Positions 18,112 to 27,346 of a stretch of 64,000 bases of DNA are shown here, piece by piece (positions within the stretch are counted from its first letter, which is position 1; each line of letters begins with the position of its first letter). The notes below the pieces were generated by a model that saw only the letters and a program-made list of their open reading frames with translations, was not told the DNA's origin and searched no databases. The position numbers and the translations under genes are program-made. Origin of the DNA: Aestuariivirga litoralis (GTDB taxonomy: Bacteria; Pseudomonadota; Alphaproteobacteria; Rhizobiales; Aestuariivirgaceae); the NCBI RefSeq assembly GCF_015714715.1, contig NZ_WAHS01000001.1, forward strand, positions 1,798,001 to 1,862,000, read 5' to 3'.

Positions 18112-18143
18112 TAATATCTACTAATTTAGTATAGTATAAAGTG
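18112..18143 (-). promoter_or_regulatory. shared 18-bp element and candidate promoter of the LysR operon
   Basis: TTAGTATAGTATAAAGTG at 18126-18143 matches the copy before cysP at 17 of 18 positions. On the minus strand TTTATA is followed after 16 bases by GATATT, a plausible weak sigma-70 promoter. A further GATATTA-like segment is common to both leaders. Confidence 0.45.
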
Positions 18144-18380
18144 AACAACGGGGTTGGCAAGGGGAATCTCCAGCGGAGCATTTCCGAAGAGTGTTCGCCG
18201 CTCAGGCATGTTTTTGAGGCGTTTAGGCTAGGTGGCTGTAGCTTTTGGGCTATCTGTCTGGAGCTTTTTGACAGAGGTTCGGTTGCCCGCTCTTTTGCTA
18301 CTGCGGTTGCTCCCCCTCTCTCGCGTTGACCACGACCGTTTTGAGATGCAGTCTGTTGCCACGCAAAGAGGAGGGACTTC
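18144..18380. other. intergenic region without recognised gene
   Basis: This is the gap between the LysR promoter and the cupin gene. It is G/T-rich on the + strand and reads open in places but without a credible start, ribosome site or protein-like composition. The only signal I can support is the ribosome site AGGAGGG at 18369-18375 for the cupin gene. Confidence 0.5.
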
Positions 18381-18764
18381 ATGACTTCCACTTCACTGCC
18401 CGAAAATGATGGCGACTGGGACCCGGCACTTGATGCCGTGACGGCCGCGCCGAAGCATCACAAAGTTCTGTTTGAGAATGAGCGCCTGCGGGTGCTTGAG
18501 GTGACGCTTGAACCCAATGACGAAGAACCGGTGCACCATCACCAATGGCCTTCGGTATTTGTGCTCGACCAGATCCAGGGGCCGATCCACGATATTTCAC
18601 CAGATGGCGTGCAACTGCCGCCGAACCGCGATGTCATCCAGGCGGTGCAGGCATGGAATGGCAAAGGCAGCCTCGTCGTTCACATGGCGCCACAAGCTGC
18701 GGGGCGCGTGCTCAATGCTTCACCGCTGACGCTGCATGGCATCCGGATCGAGATGAAAAGCTGA
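18381..18764 (+). CDS. Small cupin-like protein
   Basis: Cytoplasmic protein of 127 aa with a single predicted cupin barrel. The first motif is recognisable as VTLEPNDEEPVHHHQWPSVFVLD near residues 40-62 (core EPVHHHQWP), the His cluster being the likely metal site. The last strand is RVLNASPLTLHGIRIEMK. AGGAGGG eight bases upstream fixes the ATG. Substrate and reaction cannot be inferred; it is a stand-alone gene. Confidence 0.75.
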   Translation: MTSTSLPENDGDWDPALDAVTAAPKHHKVLFENERLRVLEVTLEPNDEEPVHHHQWPSVFVLDQIQGPIHDISPDGVQLPPNRDVIQAVQAWNGKGSLVVHMAPQAAGRVLNASPLTLHGIRIEMKS

Positions 18765-18791
18765 CCTGCGCGGGATTGGGTTGACCAAACG

Positions 18792-18817
18792 AAAAAGCCC
18801 CGGCGGAGGCCGGCGCT
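18792..18817 (-). terminator. rho-independent terminator
   Basis: On the minus strand AGCGCCGGC and GCCGGGGCT form a nine-pair stem with one mismatch around CTCC, followed by TTTTTC. It lies 23 bases beyond the stop of the 77-aa minus-strand gene, and may also act on the cupin transcript from the other side. Confidence 0.7.
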
Positions 18818-18839
18818 CTCAACGCTGAAATGCTATCTC

Positions 18840-19073
18840 CTAGGTACTAATCTTGTAGGGGTTGTGGAAGCTGTCATCAGGGTTCTGCGCAGCTGGGGCG
18901 TTTGCATTGATGCCATGCTGGCCATCATCGACGACGGACAGGCCGTTGGTGGCCGGAGCGGACGCCCAGTTACCGTTATAGCTTTCGCAGGCTGTGCCCT
19001 GGTTGGCATGATTGGTTGAAGCGATGGACGTGCGAGCAAGGAAAGCCAGCGCGGCGAGAGTGAGTTCGTTCAT
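18840..19073 (-). CDS. Small hypothetical protein (77 aa)
   Basis: Unrecognised peptide. The N-terminus (MNELTLAALAFLARTS) looks like a short hydrophobic helix, the remainder is polar and rich in Asn, Ala and Ser with one Cys. A good terminator just downstream supports a genuine transcript. The ribosome site is weak (GGA about ten bases upstream) and the open frame continues a further 30 codons upstream. It could also be a small non-coding RNA locus. Confidence 0.42.
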   Translation of the reverse strand: MNELTLAALAFLARTSIASTNHANQGTACESYNGNWASAPATNGLSVVDDGQHGINANAPAAQNPDDSFHNPYKIST

Positions 19074-19249
19074 TTTGTTTTTCCATTTTATCCGCGTTAT
19101 TGCGGGTGTGATGGCGCACGTTTGCCGGACTGTGGTTGAACTGGCTCTGACACCAGCATTCACGGACCATTCAGGCGTTGAGGGTTGACCTGTTCCAAAA
19201 GGCCGCTATCAGTTTTTTTGATAGCACTCTTGCCGCTAAAGGAACGCCT

Positions 19250-20191
19250 ATGACCAAGCCTGCTTTGCTGATGATCGGAAGCTACCCGAATTGGGACATG
19301 CAGGCGCTGGAGCGGGACTATGAGGTTCTGCGGCTGTGGGAACAGGCCGACAAGGATGGCTTTGTGGCGCAGCATGCGGCGCGCATCACCGCCATTGGCA
19401 CACGCGGTGACCTCGGCGCTTCGCGCGCATTGATGGACAAACTGCCGAACCTGAAAATCATCGCCTGCAACGGAGTGGGCACGGATGCGATTGACTTGGC
19501 AGCCGCGAAGGCGCGCGGCATTGCGGTGACCAACACACCGGATGTGCTGAACGAAGAAGTGGCCGACCTGACGCTGGCGCTGATGCTGGGCATTGCGCGG
19601 CAGATCGGCAAGGGCGATGCCTTTGTGCGTTCTGGAAAATGGGCCAATGAGGGCTGGCCTTTGCTGACGCGGATGAGCGGCAAGCGGCTGGGGCTTCTGG
19701 GGCTGGGCCGTATCGGCCTGGCGATTGCCAAACGCGCCGAAGCGTTCGGCATGCCGATTGCCTATCACACGCGCACGAAGCGCGAAGGCTCGGCCTATAC
19801 GTATTATCCTTCGCTGGTGGAGCTGGCGCAGAACAGCGATTTCCTGGTGGCGATTTTGCCGGGCGGTGCGGGCACGCAGAACATTGTGAATGCCGATGTG
19901 CTGAAGGCGCTGGGGCCCAAGGGCTTCTTCATCAATGTGGCGCGCGGCACGGTGGCCGATGAAGAAGCTCTACTGCAGGCGCTGGCGAACAAAACGATCG
20001 CGGGTGCTGCACTCGACGTGTTCTGGAACGAACCGAAGATCAATGAGCGATTCTTCAAGCTGGAGAACGCGTTGCTGCATCCGCATGGCGGGAGTGCGAC
20101 GGTGGAGACGCGGCAGGCGATGGGGAAACTGGTGCAGGATAATCTGGCGGCGCATTTCGCCGGGAAACCGCTGCTGACGCCGGTGGGTTAA
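19250..20191 (+). CDS. D-2-hydroxyacid dehydrogenase (glyoxylate/hydroxypyruvate reductase-like)
   Basis: NAD(P)-dependent oxidoreductase of the D-isomer 2-hydroxyacid family, 313 aa. The Rossmann motif GLLGLGRIGLAIAKR is near residue 147 and the next strand ends YHTRTKR, whose Arg/Lys residues favour NADP(H). Catalytic Arg lies in NVARGTVADEEAL near 230, Glu in DVFWNEP near 258, and His in LLHPHGGSATVETR near 278. AAAGGAA eight bases upstream of the ATG fixes the start. Glyoxylate or hydroxypyruvate reduction is the best guess by resemblance to GhrB-like enzymes. Confidence 0.87.
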   Translation: MTKPALLMIGSYPNWDMQALERDYEVLRLWEQADKDGFVAQHAARITAIGTRGDLGASRALMDKLPNLKIIACNGVGTDAIDLAAAKARGIAVTNTPDVLNEEVADLTLALMLGIARQIGKGDAFVRSGKWANEGWPLLTRMSGKRLGLLGLGRIGLAIAKRAEAFGMPIAYHTRTKREGSAYTYYPSLVELAQNSDFLVAILPGGAGTQNIVNADVLKALGPKGFFINVARGTVADEEALLQALANKTIAGAALDVFWNEPKINERFFKLENALLHPHGGSATVETRQAMGKLVQDNLAAHFAGKPLLTPVG

Positions 20192-20212
20192 GGCCACCAG
20201 CCGGGTTTTCGC

Positions 20213-21073
20213 TCACTTCTCGACTTCACAATCCAGTTCGCCGGTTGGCAAATAGATTTGAAGCGTTGGGTCAGACCCAGATTGCATTGTCATATAGACG
20301 GAACCAGATTTCTCATTCACCTCCGCTTTATCCGTGGCTCCATCAATCACCCACGTGCAGTGAGATGATTGGCAATATCTGAATGGGGCTTTGAAATTGA
20401 GGCCACTCTTTTTGGAAAGCAAGGTCATCACGCCGCTCGATTTCCTGATCATGGTTCTCACTTCACCGGTGTTGGTTGATCCATTTTTGCAGTTCCAATA
20501 CTGGTCTCTTGGAATTTCTGTGGGTTTTGCCTTAACATCATTCCTGTGGACGAGTTCGTAGCAATCCTGCGCAAATTTTTTGAGATTCTCATTCGATTCA
20601 ATTTTGGAAGTGTCTGATCCAATCAAAAGGTAAATCCGCTCATTCTTGAGGTAATCTGAAAAATCGTCCGCCGCCACTACGCCTTCAACTTCCCAATTTC
20701 CGGATTCATCTGAACGCATCATCTCATTGGGATCGATATTGAAAATGGTGCCATTCATGCTGAGAGCCAATTTCAACTCCTGTTTGCGAATGATACTCAC
20801 AACTGCGTCCTCATCAATATAGGGAAGCGCAAGCTTGAATATTGTGTTGGCGTCACAAGACAGCGAAAGCCCGTTGCACTCTCCATCTTCACAGCCACTT
20901 TCGGGCGCATAGATCGTGACGCCGGTTGCCGTTTTTGTTGCTGGCTGCGGAGAGAAAACGAGTTGTTCTGCCAATGAGGGCGTTACACTCAACGCAATCA
21001 AAATTGCCAACAGCGTTGGCCAAATCAAAGATCCCAGAAAAAGACGAAGAATTCCAGCCCCAGACTTGCGCAT
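20213..21073 (-). CDS. Hypothetical secreted protein, AT-richer than neighbours
   Basis: I do not recognise a family. The protein is 286 aa with a clear signal peptide or N-terminal anchor (hydrophobic residues about 10-32, ending TPSLAEQ). The mature part has six or more cysteines (CEDGEC, LSCD, DCYE, NCKNG, YCQSSHC, DCEVEK), consistent with periplasmic disulfides, and many Asp/Glu/Lys/Asn residues. GGGAG eight bases upstream supports the ATG at 21073. Base composition is visibly lower in GC than the flanking genes, a possible sign of acquisition. Confidence 0.7.
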   Translation of the reverse strand: MRKSGAGILRLFLGSLIWPTLLAILIALSVTPSLAEQLVFSPQPATKTATGVTIYAPESGCEDGECNGLSLSCDANTIFKLALPYIDEDAVVSIIRKQELKLALSMNGTIFNIDPNEMMRSDESGNWEVEGVVAADDFSDYLKNERIYLLIGSDTSKIESNENLKKFAQDCYELVHRNDVKAKPTEIPRDQYWNCKNGSTNTGEVRTMIRKSSGVMTLLSKKSGLNFKAPFRYCQSSHCTWVIDGATDKAEVNEKSGSVYMTMQSGSDPTLQIYLPTGELDCEVEK

Positions 21074-21172
21074 GCGCAACTCCCTGAATGAGTTGACATT
21101 CCCCCGGCCAGTTTTTCTGGCACGAAAGTTTGCTCAACGCAAGGATGCGGCCAATAAAGCGAAGGCTGTGCC

Positions 21173-22465
21173 TTAGACAATCCCGCCGCCGCCTGCTGCG
21201 ACGACTGGGCGCTCGGCGGTTACCTTTTTGCGGTAGCCGGCGGCGCGGTAAGTGGCGATGGCGTCGATGGCGCCGCCCTTCTTCAAGCGCGACATGGCGA
21301 GGATGGGCTCCACGTCGGTGCGGTAAGCCTGCTTCAGCGTGGTGGTGGCCATCAAGGCGTCGTTTGACTCCTGATAAGATTCAAGCGCCTTGCGATCCAC
21401 CAGCAAAGCTTGCGCATAGGAACGCTGCACTTCGATGGCGGACGACATCAGGCTTTCAATCGGGTCGGTGACATTGTGGCTTTGGTCTAGCATGTGCGCA
21501 GGATTGAAGCCCTTGGTCTTGTTCAGCTCAGCATCGACCAGTTCGTTGAAGACGAGGAACAGGCGGTACGGCTCGATTGAGCCAGCATCGAGATCGTCAT
21601 CGCCATATTTTGAATCGTTGAAATGGAAGCCACCCAATTTGCCAAATTGAATGAGGCGCGAGACGATCATTTCGATATTGGTGTTCGGCGCATGGTGGCC
21701 GAGATCGACGAGGCAGAACGCCTTGTCACCCAGTTCCTTCGCGGTAAGATAGTTGCTGCCCCAATCCTGCATCACGGTGGAATAGAAGGCGGGCTCATAC
21801 ATTTTATGTTCGGTGAACAGGCGCCAGTCTGAGGGCAGTGCCGCGTAGATTTCCTTCAGCGAATCCAGATAATGGCGGAAGGTCTTGGCGAAGTTCTGCT
21901 GGCCGGGGAAATTGGTGCCATCACCGATCCACACGGTAAGGGCTTTCGAGCCCAGCTCCTTGCCGATTTCGATGCATTCAATGTTGTGATCGATGGCCTG
22001 CTTGCGCGTGGCTTTATCCATGTGGCTGAGCGAGCCATAGCGATACGAATATTTCTGGTTGGCCGCATCCGAGAAGGTGTTGGAATTCATTGCATCGAAG
22101 CCCAGGCCGAAACGGCTGGCAGATTGCTTGAGGCGCTTCGGGTCGGCCTTGTCCCATGGGATGTGCAACGACACGGTGGGCGTGGCCTGGGTGAGTTGAG
22201 CTATTACGGCGCAGTCTTCGATCTTGTCGAAAATGTCGCGCGGCTGGCCACCATCGGGGAAGCGGCCAAAGCGGGTGCCGCCAGTGCCCACACCCCAACT
22301 GGGAACGGCGACGGCGAAGTCGGAGACCTTGGCGAGAATGTCATCGATCTTGATGCCGCGGCGGGCGAGGTCTTCGCCGAGGAAGTCATACTGTTTTTTG
22401 AGCGTGGCTTCGCGCGCGGCGTTGGTTTCTTCCACCGTGGCGGCGGCGATCATCTGTTCTGACAT
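21173..22465 (-). CDS. rhaI: L-rhamnose isomerase (RhaI type)
   Basis: Converts L-rhamnose to L-rhamnulose in the cytoplasm. It is 430 aa of the Pseudomonas/rhizobial RhaI class, a TIM-barrel enzyme unrelated in detail to E. coli RhaA. Recognisable stretches are VPSWGVGTGGTRFGRFPDGGQPRD near residue 55 (core GTRFGRFP), VWIGDGTNFPGQ near 170, LFTEHKMYEPAFYSTVMQDWG near 216, LVDLGHHAPNTNIE near 253 and FHFNDSKYGDDDLDAG near 280, supplying the His/Asp/Glu metal ligands. It lies 16 bases downstream of rhaD on the same strand. Confidence 0.95.
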   Translation of the reverse strand: MSEQMIAAATVEETNAAREATLKKQYDFLGEDLARRGIKIDDILAKVSDFAVAVPSWGVGTGGTRFGRFPDGGQPRDIFDKIEDCAVIAQLTQATPTVSLHIPWDKADPKRLKQSASRFGLGFDAMNSNTFSDAANQKYSYRYGSLSHMDKATRKQAIDHNIECIEIGKELGSKALTVWIGDGTNFPGQQNFAKTFRHYLDSLKEIYAALPSDWRLFTEHKMYEPAFYSTVMQDWGSNYLTAKELGDKAFCLVDLGHHAPNTNIEMIVSRLIQFGKLGGFHFNDSKYGDDDLDAGSIEPYRLFLVFNELVDAELNKTKGFNPAHMLDQSHNVTDPIESLMSSAIEVQRSYAQALLVDRKALESYQESNDALMATTTLKQAYRTDVEPILAMSRLKKGGAIDAIATYRAAGYRKKVTAERPVVAAGGGGIV

Positions 22466-22481
22466 GTTTCTCTCCCGGATT

Positions 22482-24548
22482 TTACCGCGTGAAGCTTTGT
22501 GCGTTGCCCGCATCTACGTTGATGATGTTGCCCGTGCTCTTGGCGGAGGCTTCCGAGGCGAAGAAGTAGATCGCCTCGGCAATGTCTTCCGGGAACACCG
22601 AGCGCTTCAACAGCGAGCGCTGACGGTACATTTCTTCGAGGCCTTCCTTGTCGGTCTTGTAAGTCGAGGCACGCTGTTCCAGCCATTCGCCGGCCCAGAT
22701 TTTCGAGCCGCGCAAAACGGCATCGGGGTTCACCACGTTGACGCGGATTTGCTTTTCAGCGCCTTCAAGTGCGAGGCAGCGGGCGAGATGGATTTCAGCA
22801 CCCTTGGCCGTGCAATAGGCTGATGCATTAGGTGACGCGGCGAGGCCGTTCTTCGACGCGACGAACACAATGTTGCCGCCGATCTTCTGCTGTTCGAACA
22901 GCTTGAAAGCCTCGCGCGAGACGAGGAAATAGCCGGTGGACAGAATATCCATATTCTTGTTCCACAGCGCCAGCGTGGTTTCAGCAACCGGGGCCGAGGA
23001 CGCGATGCCAGCATTCGACACCATGATATCGAGGCCGCCAAATTCAACGGCAGCTTTGGCGAAGCCCTGCACCACTTGATCTTCCTTGGTCACGTCGATC
23101 AGCGTGTCGGCCACGAAATCCTTGCCGAAGGCGGCGGAGAGTTCCTGCTTGGCAGAGTCGAGCGCGGTCTGGTCGAAATCGGCGAGCACCACGCAAGCGC
23201 CTTCGCGCAGCAGGCGGATCGCCGTGGCGCGGCCGATGCCGCCGGCTCCGCCGGTGACGAGAGCCACGCGGCCAGCCAGAGATTTCGGCTTGGGCATGCG
23301 CTGCAGCTTGGCTTCTTCAAGCAGCCAATATTCGATGTTGAAGGCTTCCTGCTGCGGTAGGCCGGTATAGGTTGAAACACTCGATGCGCCGCGCATCACG
23401 TTGATGGCATTCACATAGAACTCGCCGGAGATGCGGGCGGTGGATTTGTCTTTTGCAAAAGTGAACATGCCGACTTGCGGCAACAGGAACACAACCGGGT
23501 TGGCATCGCGCATGGCGGGCGAATTCGGATGTTTGCAGGTGTTGTAATAAGTCTCGTAATTCTTGCGATAAGCTTCCACTGCTTCCGGCAGCTTGGCCTC
23601 ATCCTCAACCACAAGCGGGGCGATCTTGGTGCGCAGGAAGTGATCGGGGCAAGATGTGCCGAGTGCGGCGAGCGGCTTCAACTCTTTCGAGTTCACGAAA
23701 TCCAACACCGTGTCGCTGTCATCGAAATGGCCGACCATGCGGAATTCACCTGAGATGAGACCACGGATGACGGGCATCAGCTTGGCGGCCTTGGCGCGAC
23801 GTTCATCGGCGGCGAGTGATTTCGTTACCGCGCCACCAAAAGCGGGCTTGCCCTTTTGCTGTTCTTCCAGCCAGGCGGCGGCCTTGTTGATGGCCCAGAG
23901 TGTGGTTTCGTAGCACTCTTCCGGAGTGTCCCCCCAAGTGAACAAGCCGTGGCTTTCGAGGATCACGCCCTTGGCCTTGGGATTGTCGAGGCAGAATTTT
24001 TCCAGCCACAGGCCCAGCTCAAAGCCCGGCTTTTTCCAGGGCAGCGTGCCGATGTCGTCACCGAATATCTTTTTGGTGAGTGCCTTCACATCCTTGGCGG
24101 CGGCGATGGCGATGATGGCATCGGGATGCATGTGATCGACATAAGGCTTGGGCACGAAGGCATGCAGCGGCGTGTCGATCGAAGCGGCGCGCGGGTTGAG
24201 GTTGAAGGTGGAATGCGGCAGGTAATCCACCATCTCGTCTTCATGCTCAACGCCACGGTACAATTTCTTCAGTGCACGGAGCTTGTCCATATAGAGTGTG
24301 GCAAAACCATCGCGTTTGATGGTGGCATTGTCGCCGCCGGAACCCTTGACCCAGAGCACTTCAACCTTCTCGCCGGTGAGAGGATCCTTGTCCCAGATCT
24401 TGGAGGACGTATTGCCGCCGCCGTAATTGGTGACGCGCTTGTCGGAGCCCAAAAGGTTGGAGCGATAGACCAGCCTGTCAGCCTCGTTCAGGCTGTCGGC
24501 CTTGGCCTTGTCCCAGAGATTTGGAATGGAAGTGGATGATTGTGTCAC
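22482..24548 (-). CDS. rhaD: Bifunctional rhamnulose-(1-phosphate) aldolase / lactaldehyde dehydrogenase-type SDR
   Basis: Fusion enzyme of the RhaD/RhaE type, 688 aa. The N-terminal part (to about residue 410) is a class II aldolase with NYGGGNTSSK, HPDAIIA and SHGLFTWG segments supplying Zn-binding histidines; the C-terminal part (about 425-688) is a short-chain dehydrogenase with TGGAGGIGRA and the YCTAKGAE active-site Tyr-Lys. It cleaves the rhamnulose (phosphate) product to DHAP and L-lactaldehyde and oxidises or reduces the latter. I prefer the GTG at 24548 because CGAGG lies nine bases upstream; in-frame ATGs at 24599 and 24608 have no ribosome site. Confidence 0.93.
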   Translation of the reverse strand: MTQSSTSIPNLWDKAKADSLNEADRLVYRSNLLGSDKRVTNYGGGNTSSKIWDKDPLTGEKVEVLWVKGSGGDNATIKRDGFATLYMDKLRALKKLYRGVEHEDEMVDYLPHSTFNLNPRAASIDTPLHAFVPKPYVDHMHPDAIIAIAAAKDVKALTKKIFGDDIGTLPWKKPGFELGLWLEKFCLDNPKAKGVILESHGLFTWGDTPEECYETTLWAINKAAAWLEEQQKGKPAFGGAVTKSLAADERRAKAAKLMPVIRGLISGEFRMVGHFDDSDTVLDFVNSKELKPLAALGTSCPDHFLRTKIAPLVVEDEAKLPEAVEAYRKNYETYYNTCKHPNSPAMRDANPVVFLLPQVGMFTFAKDKSTARISGEFYVNAINVMRGASSVSTYTGLPQQEAFNIEYWLLEEAKLQRMPKPKSLAGRVALVTGGAGGIGRATAIRLLREGACVVLADFDQTALDSAKQELSAAFGKDFVADTLIDVTKEDQVVQGFAKAAVEFGGLDIMVSNAGIASSAPVAETTLALWNKNMDILSTGYFLVSREAFKLFEQQKIGGNIVFVASKNGLAASPNASAYCTAKGAEIHLARCLALEGAEKQIRVNVVNPDAVLRGSKIWAGEWLEQRASTYKTDKEGLEEMYRQRSLLKRSVFPEDIAEAIYFFASEASAKSTGNIINVDAGNAQSFTR

Positions 24549-24617
24549 GAAGGGACCTCGCCTGAATTTTCCCGGAAATTTGCACTCGCCTGCCCCCATG
24601 TCAATCATAAACTGTCA

Positions 24618-24679
24618 ACTTCGATCATTTTGCTGCAGTGCAGCAACTATTTCTGCTTGAAGTTGATTGACTTCGATCA
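24618..24679. promoter_or_regulatory. rhamnose operator region: two direct repeats flanking a palindrome
   Basis: ACTTCGATCA occurs at 24618-24627 and again at 24670-24679, both on the + strand. Between them TGCTGCA-G-TGCAGCA (24631-24645) is a perfect palindrome. The block sits between the divergent rhaD and rhaR genes and is the obvious binding region for the DeoR-type regulator RhaR. Confidence 0.6.
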
Positions 24680-24716
24680 ATATCGCTCATAGCTTGTGAC
24701 ACCAGACAGGATCAAC

Positions 24717-25514
24717 ATGCACGAGAAAGAGCGACACAGCGCCATATTACAAGCCGTCAAGGAACGGCCGGTGGTGACGCTTGAAGAACTGGTGGCGCTT
24801 ACGGATTCGTCCGAGGCAACCGTGCGCCGCGATATCACCGCACTCGACGCGCAGAACCAGTTGCGCCGCATTCGCGGGGGCTGCACGGCCATGAACCAGA
24901 CGGCGCATCTGGCGGGCACGCCCTTCTCCGTTAATGCCACCAAACATGTGGCGCAGAAACGTGCCATTGCGCGCGCTGCCGCTGATCTGTGCCGCGACGG
25001 CGAGCCGATCATCATCAATGGCGGAACGACGACTTCCCAGATGGTTCAGTTTCTCACCGCGCGGGTGATGCCGGTGTTTACGAATTCGCTGCCGATTGCC
25101 GAGCATCTGCTGAAGCATTCGAAAAATCACGTCACCCTGCCCGGCGGCACGATTTACCGCGAACAGAACATCATCCTCTCGCCGTTTGAAAATGACATGA
25201 CGCAGAATTTTTCGGCGCGGCGCATGTTTACCAGCGCGCAGGGCATTGGCCCTTTCGGCGTGATGGAGAGCGACCCGCTGCTGATCCTGGCCGAGCAGAA
25301 ACTTCTGGCCCAGGCGGATGAACTGATCGTGCTGGCGGATTCCAGCAAGTTCCGCCAGCATTCGAGCCTGGTGCTGTGCAAGCTGTCGCGGGTGAATGTG
25401 GTGATTACCGATAGTGGCATTGAAGACCGCGAAGCCCAGGTGCTGCGCGAGGCCGGGGTGATGCTGATGATTGTGGATGTTGAGGGCGTGCGGGACTCAA
25501 CGCTTTCGGCTTAA
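24717..25514 (+). CDS. rhaR: DeoR-family rhamnose regulator
   Basis: Transcriptional repressor of the rhamnose genes, 265 aa. The N-terminus [14 protein letters not shown] followed by the HTH ([21 protein letters not shown], residues about 18-40) is DeoR type, and the C-terminal sugar-phosphate-binding domain (about 75-250) contains [11 protein letters not shown] near 101 and LADSSKF near 213. The ATG at 24717 with ACAGGA upstream matches the usual MHE start of rhizobial RhaR; a GTG at 24696 is the alternative. It diverges from rhaD-rhaI and heads rhaR-rhaM-rhaK. Confidence 0.92.
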   Translation: MHEKERHSAILQAVKERPVVTLEELVALTDSSEATVRRDITALDAQNQLRRIRGGCTAMNQTAHLAGTPFSVNATKHVAQKRAIARAAADLCRDGEPIIINGGTTTSQMVQFLTARVMPVFTNSLPIAEHLLKHSKNHVTLPGGTIYREQNIILSPFENDMTQNFSARRMFTSAQGIGPFGVMESDPLLILAEQKLLAQADELIVLADSSKFRQHSSLVLCKLSRVNVVITDSGIEDREAQVLREAGVMLMIVDVEGVRDSTLSA

Positions 25515-25540
25515 GCTACAAAAAAACGGGTGGAAACCAA

Positions 25541-25861
25541 ATGGATCTCGAAAAATACGCCTTCAAGATGAAGCTGCATCCAGGCAAGACGGCGGAATAC
25601 AAGAAGCGCCATGATGAGATCTGGCCGGAACTTGTGACACTTTTGAAGGATGCAGGCGTTTCGGATTATTCCATCCATCTCGATGAAGAGACCAATGTTC
25701 TGTTCGGCGTGTTGTGGCGACGCAAGGACCACACGATGGACGATCTGCCGAAGCAGGCAGTGATGAAGCGCTGGTGGGCTTACATGGCCGACATCATGGA
25801 AACCAATGCCGCCAACGAGCCGCTGGCCACGCCGCTGCTCAATGTTTTCCACATGGCATGA
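25541..25861 (+). CDS. rhaM: L-rhamnose mutarotase
   Basis: Interconverts the anomers of L-rhamnose, 106 aa, full length for the RhaM (RhaU) family (ferredoxin-like fold). The conserved [12 protein letters not shown] near residues 20-31 carries the catalytic His; ADIMETN and the C-terminal PLLNVFHM block close the active site. The stop overlaps the rhaK start (ATGA). Confidence 0.95.
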   Translation: MDLEKYAFKMKLHPGKTAEYKKRHDEIWPELVTLLKDAGVSDYSIHLDEETNVLFGVLWRRKDHTMDDLPKQAVMKRWWAYMADIMETNAANEPLATPLLNVFHMA

Positions 25862-27228
25862 GCAGCCCACATACCAAAATTGCGGTCATCGATATTGGCA
25901 AGACCAATGCCAAGCTGGTGCTGTTTGATTTTTCGTTGGGCAAGGAAACCTGGTCGCGCCGGATGGCGAATGCCGCTGTGAAAGATGGGCTCTATCCGCA
26001 TCATGATGTGGATGGGCTGTGGCGTTTCATTCTGGCGTCGCTGCAGGAACTGGCACGCGATCACCAAGTCGATGCAATCAGCATCACCACTCATGGCGCG
26101 AGCGGCGTGCTGCTGGCGGAGGATGGTTCGCTTGCCATGCCCGCTCTGGACTACGAACACATCGGCATTGATGATACGCGCGCGGCCTATGACAAGGTGC
26201 GGCCACCCTTTGCCGAGACGGGATCGCCCGGGCTGCATGTGGGGCTTAATCTCGGCGCGCAGATTTTCTGGCAGGCGCAGACTTTTCCGGAGGCATTCGC
26301 CAAGACCCGCTGGATTGTGATGTATGCGCAATATTGGTCTTACCTTCTGAGTGGTGTGATCGCCGGCGAGGTCACTTCGATTGGTTGCCATACGGATTTG
26401 TGGGCGCCGGCCAAGGCGGATTATTCCAGCATGGTGGATGCGCTGGGCTGGCGGCGTTTGATGCCACCGATCCGCAAGGCATCCGATTGCTTAGGCCCGA
26501 TTACAGAGGAAGTGGCAGACGCCACGGGGCTTCCTGCGGACACGCCCGTCTATTGCGGCATTCATGATTCCAACGCCTCGCTTTATCCGCATCTGTTTTC
26601 GCAGAAGCTGCCTTTTGCCGTAGTCTCCACCGGCACCTGGGTGATCAATATGGCGATGGGCGGCAAGCAGGTGGAGCTTGATGCGGCGCGCGACACGCTG
26701 ATCAATGTGAATGCGATGGGGCAGCCCACGCCCACAGCGCGCTTCATGGGCGGGCGCGAATTTCAGATTCTGATGGAAGGCAACAGTGTTGTCGCAAGCG
26801 AGGCCGATGCGGCGCGCGTGGTTGGTGATGGCGTGATGCTGCTGCCAGCCGTGGTGGAAGGCTTCGGGCCCTATCAGGGGCGCAAGGCAGAGTGGATCAA
26901 CGCCGACGGAATCACGCCGGGCGAGCGGCGCGTGGCGGCGTCTTATTATCTGGGCTTGATGACGGCGAAATGCCTGGAGTTGATCGGCGCTGACGGGCCG
27001 GTACTGGTGGAAGGGCCGTTTGCCAGCAATGCGCATCTGGTGGCCATGCTGAGTGCCGCCACGGGCCGTGAGGTTTTGTTGGGGGCAGCGGAGGCTACGG
27101 GCACATCGCTGGGTGCTGCCTTGCTGGCCAATCCGGCTGCGGCGGCGAGTGAACCTGCACGGCGGGTGAAGGCGGATGGCGCTGCGCTGAAGCGCTATGC
27201 GGCGCAGTGGACGGAGCTGCTGACCTAG
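25858..27228 (+). CDS. rhaK: Rhamnulokinase (FGGY family)
   Basis: Phosphorylates L-rhamnulose with ATP; 456 aa, FGGY carbohydrate kinase. The N-terminal phosphate-binding loop [10 protein letters not shown] is at about 9-18; conserved mid-segments [13 protein letters not shown] and STGTWVINM lie near 230-265, and the C-terminal nucleotide loop VEGPFASN near 385. In rhizobia RhaK is also needed for rhamnose transport activity, but no rhamnose importer lies in this operon. The ATG overlaps the rhaM stop. Confidence 0.92.
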   Translation: MSSPHTKIAVIDIGKTNAKLVLFDFSLGKETWSRRMANAAVKDGLYPHHDVDGLWRFILASLQELARDHQVDAISITTHGASGVLLAEDGSLAMPALDYEHIGIDDTRAAYDKVRPPFAETGSPGLHVGLNLGAQIFWQAQTFPEAFAKTRWIVMYAQYWSYLLSGVIAGEVTSIGCHTDLWAPAKADYSSMVDALGWRRLMPPIRKASDCLGPITEEVADATGLPADTPVYCGIHDSNASLYPHLFSQKLPFAVVSTGTWVINMAMGGKQVELDAARDTLINVNAMGQPTPTARFMGGREFQILMEGNSVVASEADAARVVGDGVMLLPAVVEGFGPYQGRKAEWINADGITPGERRVAASYYLGLMTAKCLELIGADGPVLVEGPFASNAHLVAMLSAATGREVLLGAAEATGTSLGAALLANPAAAASEPARRVKADGAALKRYAAQWTELLT

Positions 27229-27346
27229 GCTGCGGTCTGGTGGATGCGAGGCCGCGTGTCGGGATTGAATGCCAACGCGCCGCATGGACCCGAGACCCGC
27301 TTACAACTCAGCCTGATGCTTCCCTTGTTGGCTCAGGGAGAATTTC

